In this document: positions 12,376-24,000 of the stretch, piece by piece | How positions within the stretch are numbered: position 1 is the first letter of the stretch | How the letters are laid out: every line of letters begins with the position of its first letter | Assembly (NCBI GenBank): GCA_963377175.1 | Contig: CAUJNA010000505.1 | Span: 42,501 to 106,500, forward strand | Reading direction: 5' to 3' | DNA from: Effrenium voratum | Lineage: Eukaryota > Sar > Dinophyceae > Suessiales > Symbiodiniaceae | DNA: 64,000 nt | The notes under the pieces: model-generated | The model's database searches: none | Seen by the model: only the letters and a program-made list of their open reading frames with translations | Told to the model about the DNA's origin: nothing | Position numbers and translations under genes: made by a program

Positions 12376-13410
12376 CTGGGCCCCTTCAAGTGTTCACATT
12401 TCGGGCGGGTGGGGGGGGGGAGGTGGGGGGGGGGTTGGGGGGGTTGGTTACCATGAGAGGGTAATGTTGTGCACAACAAGAACCAGCGCAGAGTAGGTAG
12501 TTGGCCTATACAAACCTGTACAATCAATGTCATTTGTTGGCGCTGCTTATTTGAGAAAAGGGTGCTTCCCCCCAAAAGATCCCCCAATTTTGGGGATCTC
12601 CATAAATGCATCGAGCATGTCAACGGGTTCTACTACTAATGGGAAGTAGAATGAGGCTGGTATGGCATCATGAGGCCATTAGGGTTCTAGATTCTAGAAA
12701 CTCAATATCCTCACCGGTTTTAGCCATTTCGCGCTTCAGGTGTCGGCATGTTGCGGCTTTACATAAATGGGTCAGGTTGACGTCAGCTTGTGGGAGAGCG
12801 GTTTCGGGCGTGAGCTTGTTTGCGGCGCCGTATCGCCTCCGCCAAAAAGCCCATTCTTGTTTTGGGGAGCCCGGCTTTTCTTTGGTGGTTTTAAACATGG
12901 AAACCCAAGGGGAAACCGCCATTTTGGGGGTCCAAAAGACAAAAAGATGCAAAACTAAAGAGCTTACTCCTGCAATATGGTTGTCAGGGACCAGGGATCC
13001 TCATTGGCCTGAAAACTCCTGGAAAGGAAAACAGGTCTATGTCGGGACCCTTTTGGGTGTTTCCACCATTAGGGGTCGTGCCCCTTGACAATCATAAGAC
13101 TTATGAACCATAAACCTAAAAAAAGAGAGAACCCGCTACACAATCTTTGGTGGACATAGATCCCCATGCACATGATGCTTGGCAAAGGGTCCCCGAAGAC
13201 TCACTTTCAATCAGTCGACTTTCGTCGCTTTTTGGGACTGGACCATTTTGTGGCAAAGAACACTTCCGCAATTGGAAATGGTCCAGTTCCGCAACAGTTC
13301 CAAAATGGAAATGGCAAGAACAGTGGAAAACCGGAATTGGAATTTTGGCCATCCACTTCCGTCCACTGGGCGGTTTTTTGGGGCCCCCGTGCGAGGCACC
13401 CGACTTTCTC
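12376..13410. other. spacer with introner-like words
   Basis: Contains a G-run at about 12410-12440 and, at 12858-12935, GGTGGTTTTAAACATGGAAACC with GGGGAAACCGCCATTTTGG, a member of the introner-like family. No coding exon is supported. Confidence 0.4.
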
Positions 13411-13419
13411 GGGTCTCAG

Positions 13420-13470
13420 CGAAGCCGAATTCGCCAGGCGGTGCGTGCGGTGCAAAAGCCTGGGGCCCAA
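13420..13470 (+). CDS. weak candidate exon
   Basis: After a GGTCTCAG| acceptor a short GC-wobble segment reads EAEFARRCVRCKSLG. It lies upstream of the candidate exons at 14353-17375 and could be part of the same gene, but the phase to the next candidate was not resolved and an alternative frame is open. Confidence 0.2.
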
Positions 13471-13483
13471 ACATGTCAGGTTC

Positions 13484-13598
13484 CCCTTAACTGGTGGCTT
13501 GGATTGGTGGTGGGATTTGAACCCCTGGTTCTTGTAGAGGGTAAAAGGGAAACCCCTCCCTAGCCACCAAACCACCAATCCAAACCACCAATTGGAGG
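13484..13598 (-). repeat. tRNA-like SINE fragment, copy 1
   Basis: Read on the minus strand, the segment has a GGGGTTCAAATCCC B-box-like block preceded by GGTGGCTAGGGAGG, which resembles a tRNA A box, and is bounded by GGTGGTTTGGATTGG words. Related copies lie near 43160 and 50690, both in the same orientation. Only the arrangement of promoter-like boxes supports a tRNA origin. Confidence 0.45.
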
Positions 13599-14218
13599 GA
13601 GGCTGAAGCGTCATGGGTGTTGTCTCAAGTAAGGGAAGCCCAAGATTGCTGTCCTCTTGTTTTTTTTTGGAAAGGGGTGGTTCAAGTTGAGTTGCTCTTC
13701 TGGAGGTGGGATACGACTTAAGAGGATTGGGAATCCGATCGCTTTGTGTGTAGCATTCTCAAAAAGACTCTTTCTGTGGAATTGGAGGGCATAGACTTCG
13801 GCAACCATCCATGTTAGCGGTCTTTTTCAGCTTGCTCGTTCTTACTGTAGCTGGAATGACACTTAAGCAAACACTATTAGGGTTTTGTAGGGTTAGAAGG
13901 TTCATTCCCATATTGCCGGCTAAGAACAAGCAGTTTGTGACTGCGGTTGATGACATTCTACGAGTGATATGTTCCGGTCCTTGTTCTACTGCTTCCTTGG
14001 TTCAGTTGAGGGAGAGGTTGTTGTAGCAACGGTAGGCCAAGATGGAAAGCAGCTTTTCAAGGGGAGAGGTTGGTTGGCACATGTTAAGATGATGGCCTTC
14101 TCAAGGATAACCTGGAGGACATCTTTTGCGGGTCTCAGAATGGGGCTCCCCTACGAAGATCCACAAGGAGTTGTCTCGGGGCTGTTGGGCATACTCCTCG
14201 GGATTTTTGTTTTGTTTG

Positions 14219-14320
14219 TTCCTTCTTTCCTTCTTTCCTTCTTTCCTTCTTTCCTTCTTTCCTTCTTTCCTTCTTTCCTTCTTTCCTTCTTTCCTTCTTT
14301 CTTTCTTCTCTTCTTTTTTC
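14219..14320. repeat. CTTTCCTT microsatellite
   Basis: About 100 bp of perfect to near-perfect TTCCTTCTTTCC repeats, followed by TTTCTTCTC. It is the polypyrimidine-rich end of the intron preceding the candidate exon at 14353. Confidence 0.95.
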
Positions 14321-14352
14321 TCGTGCCCAGCGCGTGCCTCGCGTCGGTCCAG

Positions 14353-14403
14353 AGGCCGCACCGCTTGAAGCGGCCCTTCGAGACTCTGGAGACCGCCTTT
14401 CAG
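14353..14403 (+). CDS. candidate exon, unidentified gene 2
   Basis: GGTCCAG| acceptor, 17 codons with almost all G/C third bases reading RPHRLKRPFETLETAFQ, then a GT donor. Phase 0 at both ends. I do not recognise the protein. Confidence 0.4.
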
Positions 14404-15089
14404 GTCACCTGCCAGGCGGGTTCCTTGGGTTCACCTTTCATGGGGGCTGGGGGGGAGGGAGGGGAGGGGGGAGGGAGCAAGGCCCGAAATAAGGGCTTAT
14501 TGAGGGCTTAAGAAGGGCTTATTTGGGCTCCCTCCCCCTCCCCTTCCTTCCCCCCCAAGCCCCCATGAACCTTGGGTTCACCAAAAAGGTTGGGTTCACC
14601 AGTTAGTGGCTTGGGTGTTTTCTTTAAACCCACAGTTGAAAGCTTTGGGGTCGATAGGCGGAAGGGTGCCGGGGTTGCTGTTGGGGATATCGCCTGGGCG
14701 TATTTCTTGAATTTGGGTTGAGCTTTTTTTGAACCCCGGGGGGGGGGGGGCGTGAGTTGCGGAGCCTCTGTTTTTTCCCCCGGAGCTTTTTGCCTTGTCC
14801 CTGGTTGGTGGTTTGGATGTTGGAAACCCGTGGTTTGAAGTTTGTTTCGAAGCCGATCAATTGAAGAATCTGGGAAGCAAACATGAAGCATGGGGCCTGC
14901 GGTCCTGGGAGCTTCCATGTTAGATTGCGAGAGGATAGCTCTTGCAAGAAGTGCGTCACACATTTCCACTTGTTCACAATCTGGGGCGGGAACTCTATTG
15001 TTGCTCATGTGCAGCAGGGGAAGAGTACATACTTTTCCTACGGTGGACCAACACCACGTGTCTCATGTAAAATTCCGCGCGTGGAGGAG

Positions 15090-15159
15090 GTGTGCGCGCC
15101 GCAGGTGATGATTGCTTTGCTCTCCCCGCGGGTGCATCCGTGGATGCAGCGCTTGCCTT
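15090..15159 (+). CDS. candidate exon, unidentified gene 2
   Basis: Open segment reading VCAPQVMIALLSPRVHPWMQ then RLP, with strong G/C wobble and flanked by GAGGAG| and a T|GCTC donor of the GC type. The start could instead be 15087. It joins the exon at 16244 in frame. Confidence 0.4.
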
Positions 15160-16243
15160 GCTCTTAGAAGGGCTGCGGAAGGCGGAGGGCTGAAACTCGG
15201 CTCCGCGGTCAGTGGGGCTTGATAGCGGTACCTTCGGAACCCACCCGAAGGTCACTACAGGAAAATTTGTCTTCCAGGAGCCTTCAGCCAGGTTCAGTAT
15301 GGGGAGGTTAGTTGGGCTTTTGGGGCCTCCTGTCGCAGGTGTCCGAATAATAATTCCCTTTGTTTGCAGTTCGAATTTCTGAGTAATGAGCCCATTTGGC
15401 AAGGACTCCAGGTTTGGTCCCTCTTCAATAGTGTGAGAAGGTGGGCCTGTTTGACAAATGGGGAGCCCCTTTCACGCCATCCAAAAAAGGAAACCACAGT
15501 CGGGAACTCGCTCAGTTTCTCACTAATTTTTGCATCCTTCAGGGAACACTGGCCTGGGATGCAAATGTTACGCCTCTCTTGCTTTGCGAGCAAGTAGGTC
15601 GGCTTGCCTCCGGATGAAGCGGACGTATCCAGAGGCGAGGATGCATGGACCCAGTGCCCAACAAAGTGGGTTTGTATATTTTGAGGTTACCACCCTCTCA
15701 GGTTGGTTTAAACGGAAACCAAGAGGAACACCACCAAGATGTAGGTCCCTGTATTTTGCCACGTATTCAAGTCTTGTCCCCGATAGTTTCACCAGGACAT
15801 TTGTGAGAACCAGCAGGCTGCTTGCAGGACGGTGGACGCAGAATGCTGGCTTGGGGTACCGTGTGTTTTTTCAAGGTTGCTGCTGCAAAATTGTCTTCAA
15901 CTGTCCATGGCATGGTGGTTGGGCGAATTGGTGCAAGCCACCGGACAACTCGGTGCCCCTTAAAAATGAGGAACTGAGGAACTATATAAGAGGAGTTTGT
16001 TGAACCAATTGGGTGTTGAAATTTTCAACATGCCCACAGATGCGGTTGGTGCAACCCTGATAAGGCGCGTCATAGTTTTTCAGAGGCCAATCCCCTTTCA
16101 CCCGCGGCTTCGAAAGCTCGAAGCCATGGCTATTCCCCACTGATGTTGTGGGTTGAGCCTCCACTTCGTTGGTTCCCCCGGGCCCCGGAAACCCCGCCCC
16201 CGGAGTGCCCGGAGTCGCCGGGGGTAGGTCCTGCCATCTCCAG

Positions 16244-16324
16244 CTCTGTCGGTGCTGGTGTCCGGCTTCCATGCGCCTGGCCTGAAACACTCGAGTGCGG
16301 GGAAACGCCTGCGCAGCTGCAAAG
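16244..16324 (+). CDS. candidate exon, unidentified gene 2
   Basis: CATCTCCAG| acceptor, then LSVLVSGFHAPGLKHSSAGK RLRSCK in a GC-wobble frame, ending before a GA donor (AAAG|GAAAC). Its phases (2 bases in, 1 base out) fit the flanking candidate exons. Confidence 0.4.
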
Positions 16325-17223
16325 GAAACAAGGACACCTGTACCAGCTTGGGGGTGCCCGATTTTTCGATGACCTGGGGTTTATGCGTTTTTAGGGTGCC
16401 CCGTTTTGGGGGGTGGTTTTAAAAGGGAAGACAAAATCAAACCAACTGTTTGGGAGGGCCCTTACTTTGAGGCATACTCCATGGGGTACCGGTCAAACTG
16501 TTCCGTCATGAAGCACAGATACATGAATGACATAACTTGCACTCAGCAAGTTATCATTGGACAATGCGAGTCGCTTGTCAAATTCCTGCGACAAAGGAGC
16601 ACACAATGAACAATGGCATTGGCTCATGTGCGCCATGGGCGAAGCGTCTTTTGACTTGGCTTGACTAGGGGCAGGTGTCAATGCTTTGGGGAATGCAAGT
16701 ATTTCTAGTGAAGGCGACGTGACGATGACTTTTACAAGGAGTTTGACCATGGCACACGTGAAAGTGAGGGACACCCCTCCCAACCAGTTGGTGTGGTTGT
16801 TGAGGAACGCTGGTAAAAAGCCATTCGTTGGAGGGGGGCCTGGTTGAGCACATATCCATTACCAGGCATAGACAAAATGGATCAGATATGTCTTGTAACG
16901 GGTGCTTTGTTCTAGGGCTGTTTGGAGGTGCCATTGGCATGCACACCCAGATGCACCCTCTGAGAGAGAGAGAGAGAGAGGCTTCCTAGGAGTTCCTCCA
17001 ATGGTGGACCCTTTTTGTTTGGTATTTAGAGGGACACCGCACAGAAGCAACCACTTTTTGCGACCGATTCCTATGTGAGAAACCCCCATCTTTGCCTTTT
17101 TTGGTGGTTTTTAAACATCACCACCCTTTTTGTCGCGGTTTCAACAGGAAGCCAACAGGAAAACCAGCCCGGAACCCAAATCCTCTGCCAGGCCAAGGTG
17201 GTTCTGGACGCCGGGGTGCCCAG

Positions 17224-17375
17224 ACGCGCAGCAAATCACGTCTCTTGCGTGCCATCGGATGCGCACCGCCGCGTCTGAGATCGACTCGCCCGAACAGCTT
17301 CCGCCCCTCGGGCGACATGGGACACAACCGACGCCTGGTTGTCTTCAGGGAAACCAAGAAATGAGGTTCTCTTGA
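17224..17375 (+). CDS. candidate terminal exon, unidentified gene 2
   Basis: GTGCCCAG| acceptor, then AQQITSLACHRMRTAASEID followed by SPEQLPPLGRHG in the frame with the strongest G/C third positions; the frame stays open to a TGA at 17373-17375. The last ~20 codons overlap introner-like sequence, so the true 3' end may lie earlier. If right, gene 2 ends about 385 bp before the WRNIP1 start on the same strand. Confidence 0.4.
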
Positions 17376-17760
17376 AACAATGGGAGTCTAGACAAACGGA
17401 AACCAGGGGGTGGCCCAACCCTGGCTTGCGCCAGATGGGCGATCGTGCGGCCGGCCATCTTTGTGTCTCGGCACCCGGTTTTAAGGCTGGTCCAACAGGA
17501 ACATAAGCCCACTGTAGTTTCTGCGTTGCCCAGTTTGACACATATCGTGTTTGTTTTTGAAGGTATCCTGTTGGGGCTGGCTTTAAAGGAACACCAAAGG
17601 GACAACAACCAACTCGGTGATCCAACTCCTATTTTACCACACTGGACGTTTTGCCTGCCCCCAGAAAGAATCAACGGGCACTTGAAAGGGGAGTCCCATG
17701 GGTGTGGTGCCCTTCATTTCGTTCCATTTTTCGGAAAGAGAAGCCCAGCAAAGCTTCGGC
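17376..17760 (+). promoter_or_regulatory. short intergenic region upstream of WRNIP1
   Basis: The only sequence between candidate gene 2 and the WRNIP1 ATG. It includes an introner-like block at 17562-17625 (GGTATCCTGTTGGGGCTGGC, TTTAAAGGAACACC). No TATA-type or other promoter motif is recognisable, in keeping with the poorly defined promoters of dinoflagellates. Confidence 0.3.
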
Positions 17761-18025
17761 ATGGGCGACGCTTTGCAAGCGCTGCGCGCCATTCTGGGCG
17801 ACCCGGTGGACACTGATCAGCTGAAGCAGCTGTTGGCCAAAGTCAATGACGACGTCGCCGGCGCTGTGAACTTGTACTACGATCAAAAGTCGGCGGTTCC
17901 CGCGGCCCCGTCCGCGCCATCCGCGTCCAAGAGAGGCGCGTCCGGCGTTCTGGACTTCGACTCGAAAAGGCCTCGCGGGTCGACGGCGTCGACGTCGACG
18001 GCAGCCAAGCCGAAGGCCGCCAGGG
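17761..18025 (+). CDS. WRNIP1: WRNIP1 exon 1: start and UBA-like domain
   Basis: Begins [20 protein letters not shown]. The stretch [19 protein letters not shown] has the spacing of a UBA-type three-helix bundle. A low-complexity Ala/Ser/Lys linker with KRPRG (possible nuclear localisation signal) follows. The donor is placed at AGGG|GTGCTC (GT) because this keeps frame with exon 2; the exact end is tentative. Confidence 0.8.
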
Positions 18026-21000
18026 GTGCTCAGATGTCTCTTTCGTCGTTAGGTGCCGTTTTGGGACTCTAAAGCCCTTCACATTTTTTGGTTTTATAGC
18101 CCTACACAAAACAGGGTTCAGCATATCCAAACCACGCCCGGCTATTGCAAAAGAGCACCTTTCAACCCGCATTCTTTCTCTGCCTTTCTTCAAACCGCCT
18201 CGTTCGGTTTTTCCTTTCAGCCGCCCCACCCCCAGAGCCCCAGAGGCGGGCGGCGAGCCGAGCGGGGCTTCTCCCTTGGCGGAGCGCATGCGCCCCCGGA
18301 GCCTGGACGAGCTGTTGGGCCAGGACGAGGCCTTGGGCCAGGTGGTGGCCCAGGTGCGGCACGTTCAAAACTTGTTCGCTCGTTGTTTGCGTTTGTTCTA
18401 AGCGTCACAAAAATGTTTGAATACGTCGTACGTATCAAACATGGGGGAAAACATGTCTACAGCACGTTTAAGTATTATTCATGTCAACATATGTATACTT
18501 TATTATATACGACATGAACTGAGAAACGGGTACATGGACGAATGGATGAATCGTTTGGTTTTCGAACCACGGTTTGGGTTGGAAATAAAGCGGTCCAGAC
18601 CTCCAGGAGGTTTCCCTCTAAACTCAAGTACGGTTGGGCCAGCCTCTTGATGTGTTCAGCGATCTTTGTCTCAACATGTCTCCTCTGGTGTAGGTCGCTA
18701 ATTCCAGTCACCCCTGGCGGAGAAACAAGTCGGCTCAAGCGCCTGCGCCCATCAAAACTTGGGGTGCTTGAAGGTTCGTAGGGCTGAAAGAAAGCCGGCG
18801 CGCTTTGTTGGCATCTCACTCAGTGCTTCTCCGGGCGCTTGTGGCGGCGGCAACCTCCTCTTGCTTTCCCGTAGGCGGAAGTCTGTTGGCTTAAACTAAT
18901 TTGCAACCAAGCCTGGTTCTTACCTGAGAAGGCAGGTTACTTGGTAGACCAGGAATGGTCAAAGCACGCTTTTCGGGGGCCAAATCGCATGGAACGGTAT
19001 CCTGGTTTTTCGCCCGCCGCCTAGCGATCGATCGCTTAGCTGGCGCAGGCGGTGCGGGAGGACCGGGTGCCCTCGCTGATTTTGTGGGGCCCCCCGGGAT
19101 GCGGGAAGACCTCCTTCGCCCACTGCGTGGCATTCAGCACCAAGAGCGCCTTCCGGGCCTTGTCGGCGGCCAAGGCAGGCGGGGAATGCTGCCCTCTGGG
19201 TGTCGATTATTATTGATGATTATTATTGTTACTGCTATTTATATTAGCTCATTATTATGTTCAGTAACATTTTTGTAGCTACCATTATCACTATTATCAC
19301 TAGCACGATCAATTTTCTTCTTGTTGTTGTCATTGCTATTAGTATTATTACTGTTAGTATTAATATTATTAGTATTGTTATGACGGTTATTACAATCACT
19401 ATTATCACTATCACTATTGTTATTTTTAGTGTTGTTCTCATCACTATTATTATTAGTACTATTATTATTATCATAATCACTATTATCACTATAACTATTA
19501 TGATTCTTAGTGTTGTTCTCATTATTATTTCTATTTTCATTATCATCACTATCACTAATACTATTCTTATTGTTGTTATCATTGTCATTATTACTGCTAC
19601 TGTTACTAATATTATTATTATTACTACTATTAATATTATTAGTTTGTTATTATTCACAGGCTCGTTATTGGGACGACTGCCGGGGGTCCAACCCCCTGCT
19701 AAGCGAAAGGTTTTGTAGGGCCCTTGTTTGGTTGTGTTTTTTGTTTGTAGGGGAAACCAAAACTCAAACCACGATTTTGCAGGTCTCCCCTATTTTGAGA
19801 GAACCGTATGAGTCTAATTTTGAATGGCTCCCGGACCCTTTGATGGACATCATAGTGGGGAATGGTGTCCACCAATCAATCAGTTTTGAGGTGGTTTTCT
19901 ATTGAAGAGTCATACGTAGCCATACAGGTTTGTAAGAACATTTGACCAAGTTAGTAGACTTACAACAATGGCTTTGGTGGGCTATAACTCATGTTTTTGA
20001 GACATCTCTTTTCCAGCAGATTGCATATCTCTTTGGTTGTGTCTAGAAAAGGTAGCTCCTGAGTGTAAGTTTCCGGACGTTTCCTTTTGTTCTTCATTTG
20101 AGGTATGCCTGTCTTTGGGTTGCTTAAGCGGAAGCTTCCAAAGGCAAGCCACATATCTTCGGGATTTCCCATATGACCTTTATGTCCTTTAGTCGGGTTT
20201 CGAACCTTTATGTCAGTTCGCCGGGATTCCATTTTCTTTGAGACAGTCGGCTTTTCGGATGGCCTGCATCACCCCCCTCAAATACAGGCCGACCTTTACA
20301 ATGTCAGGTATGCCCAGGCATTTCCCGAGATGTGTTTAATGATTGTAACAATTGTTTGAACCCGGATGAGGTTTGGGCAAAACATGTCTGATTCGTCTAT
20401 GGCCCATTGGGGTTCGGGACATGGGGACTTGCTCTAAAATTCAACCACACTGCCAGCTTTCCTGTTGGCTTGATTGAAAGATAGGAGTAGATGCTCCTTT
20501 TAGGGCATCGTCCGGATTCCCAACCCCCCCCGTTCCGTTGATTCCCTGAACCCCCCCCCCCCCCTCTCCCCTCAGCCCTCAAACCCAAGGCAGGGGTGCA
20601 AGAGCTCAGGGAGGAACTGGCGCGGGCTTCCGGCAAGAAGCAGCTGGGGGGCCAGAGGCGACCCCGATCCTTCGATCCTTGCACCTGTCGGCCCCTGAAA
20701 ACTGGCTAGTGAGCGGGGCATTTACAGGCACCCAGAAAGCCGAATTAGAACTCGCCCGTTTGGTTTCTTCGTTTGCTTTATCTGTTTTTTGTGTGGGGGG
20801 GGGAGGGTGGTTTTGAGGGCACAGGGTTGTGTGGGAGGATTGGTTTTGGCCTGTTACAAATTGCGTTTAACAGCTGATTGAGGGGATCTGGTGAAAGCGT
20901 GTGATTTATATGGGATGTATCTTTTGGGAAAGCTTGCGAGTATTTTCGGACTGGGACCACGCTTGGTGTGGGAATCGGGAGCGCAAACACAATCAAATTT

Positions 21001-24000
21001 CAGATAGTCGAAACTTTGTGGGGACAGTGCTCGCACCACAGACAAATAGGCGCGACAAGAAATTCATGTGTTTCTTGACATGGTTTTGGGAAGGCTCTCT
21101 GATGCCAGGCTTGATCGTGCCTCTGCAAAAACATGTTTCTGCAAATTTCTTTCGCCGAATCTACCCAAGAGTTCTAGCAATTGCTTGGTGACGTAGGGTC
21201 CAACCTCACAAAATCCTTGGTTCCACTGTCTGGAGGAATGGGGGTTGCAGTACGTGGTATCAAATCATTCAAGACCGTGCTTGAGCCAAACCTCCTTGAG
21301 TCTTGGGCTCAGCTCATCATGTTTGCTTAACCATCGGCCCATGCTTGTCCTTGAAAAGCGGCCACGGTTCCCGGGGGGAACTTCCCCCTGCTTTCCAGAG
21401 ATCTTTGTTTTTTCTCCAACAAAAACATCACACACTACCAAGGGGAAATGGGAGTTTCTTGTGTTTTTATGCTTGAAAATAATAGCTGGAATCAACCCAC
21501 AGGGAACCCAACACCCTCCTTTGATGTTTCTCAACCCTCGCACAGGACACCATAGCGCCCCACCAACCACCCCTTCCCAACACCCTCCCCTGCCTTTGAT
21601 GTTTCTCAGCCCCTGGAATCGTCGGTTGTATGTGTCTGGCTCACCATGGCTGGCGGTTGAAAACATTTTTGGCGGAACAGCCTCTTTGTGGAACCAGGCA
21701 CCAGGAACAGTTCTTCGGTTTGTCGCTGGCGCCTGGCCGGAGGACCATTCTGTTCGTGGACGAGATCCACCGGTGGTCCAAGGCGCAGCAAGATGCTTTG
21801 CTGCTGGACTGTGAGAAGGGCACCATCACGCTCATCGGGGCCACCACGGAGAAGCCCTCCAGGATTAATTTGGGGAGGCAGCCAGCCGTTGTGCAGGTCA
21901 TCTAGATTTTTCCTATTTGTTTTGTGGTTGAAACTTCAATTTCTTGGAGTTCTACTTGAGGTGATGTTTCCTTTGTGTTGCTTTGAGAATACCTTATTTG
22001 TTTGAGTTTCCTTTCCCCTCCTTCAGGATGATTTGGACTTGGGTGGTTTACACATCACCTTGGCCGGTTTTAGTTGAGACAGAATATTTCGCGAGCCTTT
22101 TTCCATTCCCTGCTTCAGTTTCCTTCTGGCTGGCATTGTTTTCTTTTCTCGGCCAATTTTAGCAAAGTTTCTCTTTGTTTTCGTGATTGGACAGAAAAGG
22201 AACCCATGTCCCTTTTTCAGTTTCCTTTTCAGATTCCTTTTAGTGGTTGGTAGTTGGTGGCTGAACATTGCCCTTTGGTGCTGGGTGCTTGGTGCTAAAT
22301 AGTCCATAATCTTGAATTTACTTGAAGGCAAACCAAAAGAACACGTGTTCTTGTTCCTAATTTTTCCAGACCGATCTTTCGCATCCCCGGGTGTTTTTCA
22401 GTTTGGAGTCAGGAACCCCTCCTTCTCGCTGAACAACGCCATCCTCTCCCGGTGCCGCCTGGTGGTCTTCGGCAAGCTCTCCGCCGAGGCGATCGATTCC
22501 TCGCTGCTTTTCCGCTTGGGTCTTCCAGCGGTGGTCGCTGGGGGGGGGGTGGGTTGTGGGGTGGGGGGGTCCGGGAGGGGGGGCGAGGAGGGGGGGGAGG
22601 AGGGGGGGTTTTCACAAGGAACCTGCTGACGCAACCACTCGAAAGGGCACTTTGAACCCACGGTCAGGAATACTCCGATTGATGGGGGGCCAAAGGCAAT
22701 CAGTCAAGCTTTTTGGCATAGGCAACCCCCTCATAGCTTCTGTATAGTTTCCCTATAGTTTCCCTCTATCTCCGTACAGTATCCCTCTATTTGGGTGTGG
22801 CTCAGAAATAGAAGCCCAAAATGAGTTGCCCTGGTAAATATAAGCAAAGAGACCAAGACCTGCAGTCCCCTGGCAACGTTTTGAGCCACGCCTATTTTTC
22901 TACCGTGGATGGACGAAATCCTGCACCACCTAAGAAACAACGGGAAACCATGGTTTTGTGGTATTTACAGGGCAATCATCATTCAAGGGTTTCTTAGATG
23001 TGTTTTTTCTTCTTTGTTTTCTTCCATCCACAGCACGTTTCCCACGTCCACCCAACCCGAGGCGCTGGAGCGCGTCTTGGACCGCGCCGCGCGCGCCGAC
23101 GCGGCGCTGAGCGGCCGCGAGGTGAGCGCCGAGGCGCGGCAGCTACTGGCCAGCGCCGCGGACGGCGACGCGCGGGTGGCGCTGAACGCCTTGGAGCTGG
23201 CGGCCAACATGACCTCGGGCGGGCGGCTGGGCTCAAAGAAATCCTTGGGGCTTGGGGGTGCCCCTGCTGCTTTTTACTTGAGAGAGAAAGGAAGGGATAG
23301 AACAAATTGGTTGGGTACTGAGGGGTGCCTCTGCTGTTTGACTTGAGGGGTATCAGGGAGCTGTTGGCCAAACAAAAGTCGGTTGGGTGAGGGGTGCCTC
23401 TGCTGCTTTTTACTTGATGGAGAAAGGAAGAGATGAGCTGTTTGGCTGGGCCGTTTCGGGTTTTTGGTTTTGGGAGGTGCCTTTGGAGAGTTTGGTGATG
23501 GTTTTGGTCGTGCTCATTATTTTTCTTCTCGGGCAACTCTATTGTTGTTGTTCCAGTTGTGATTACATGTTCAGTTGTTGTTCGTTGCTGTTGTTTGACT
23601 GTTTGTGCAAGCGGTGAACACGTTTTGTGTATTGAGTCAGTGATGTTTGTTCACAGTTTTTCCTGGGGTACCTGTACCGTTGTTGGCTACCAATCGTTTT
23701 TTCTCTGCGGACTTGTACGTTGCAAGTGGTGATCACGATTGGCACCATCTTACATATTTGCCCTTTACAGGTGGTGGTGGTGGTGGTGGTGGTGGGTGGA
23801 AAATAATTGACTCCTAGCGGTATTGGTTCTCACCTCTCCTTGTCAACAAATGGCGACCAGAAAATGGAGAACAGACATCTGAGCTACATCTTTGCCCCCT
23901 ACCAAAGTAGTGGCGGACGGGATTTTTGCGTTTCAGGTGTAGTAGGCCGCCCATTTTTTGGAAGGATTGATGCAGACGCCGTCCGTGCGGCGGTCCAAAA

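Noticed and set aside
19244..19718. Ile/Val/Thr-rich open frames on both strands
   Set aside because: ATT/ATC microsatellite within WRNIP1 intron 3.
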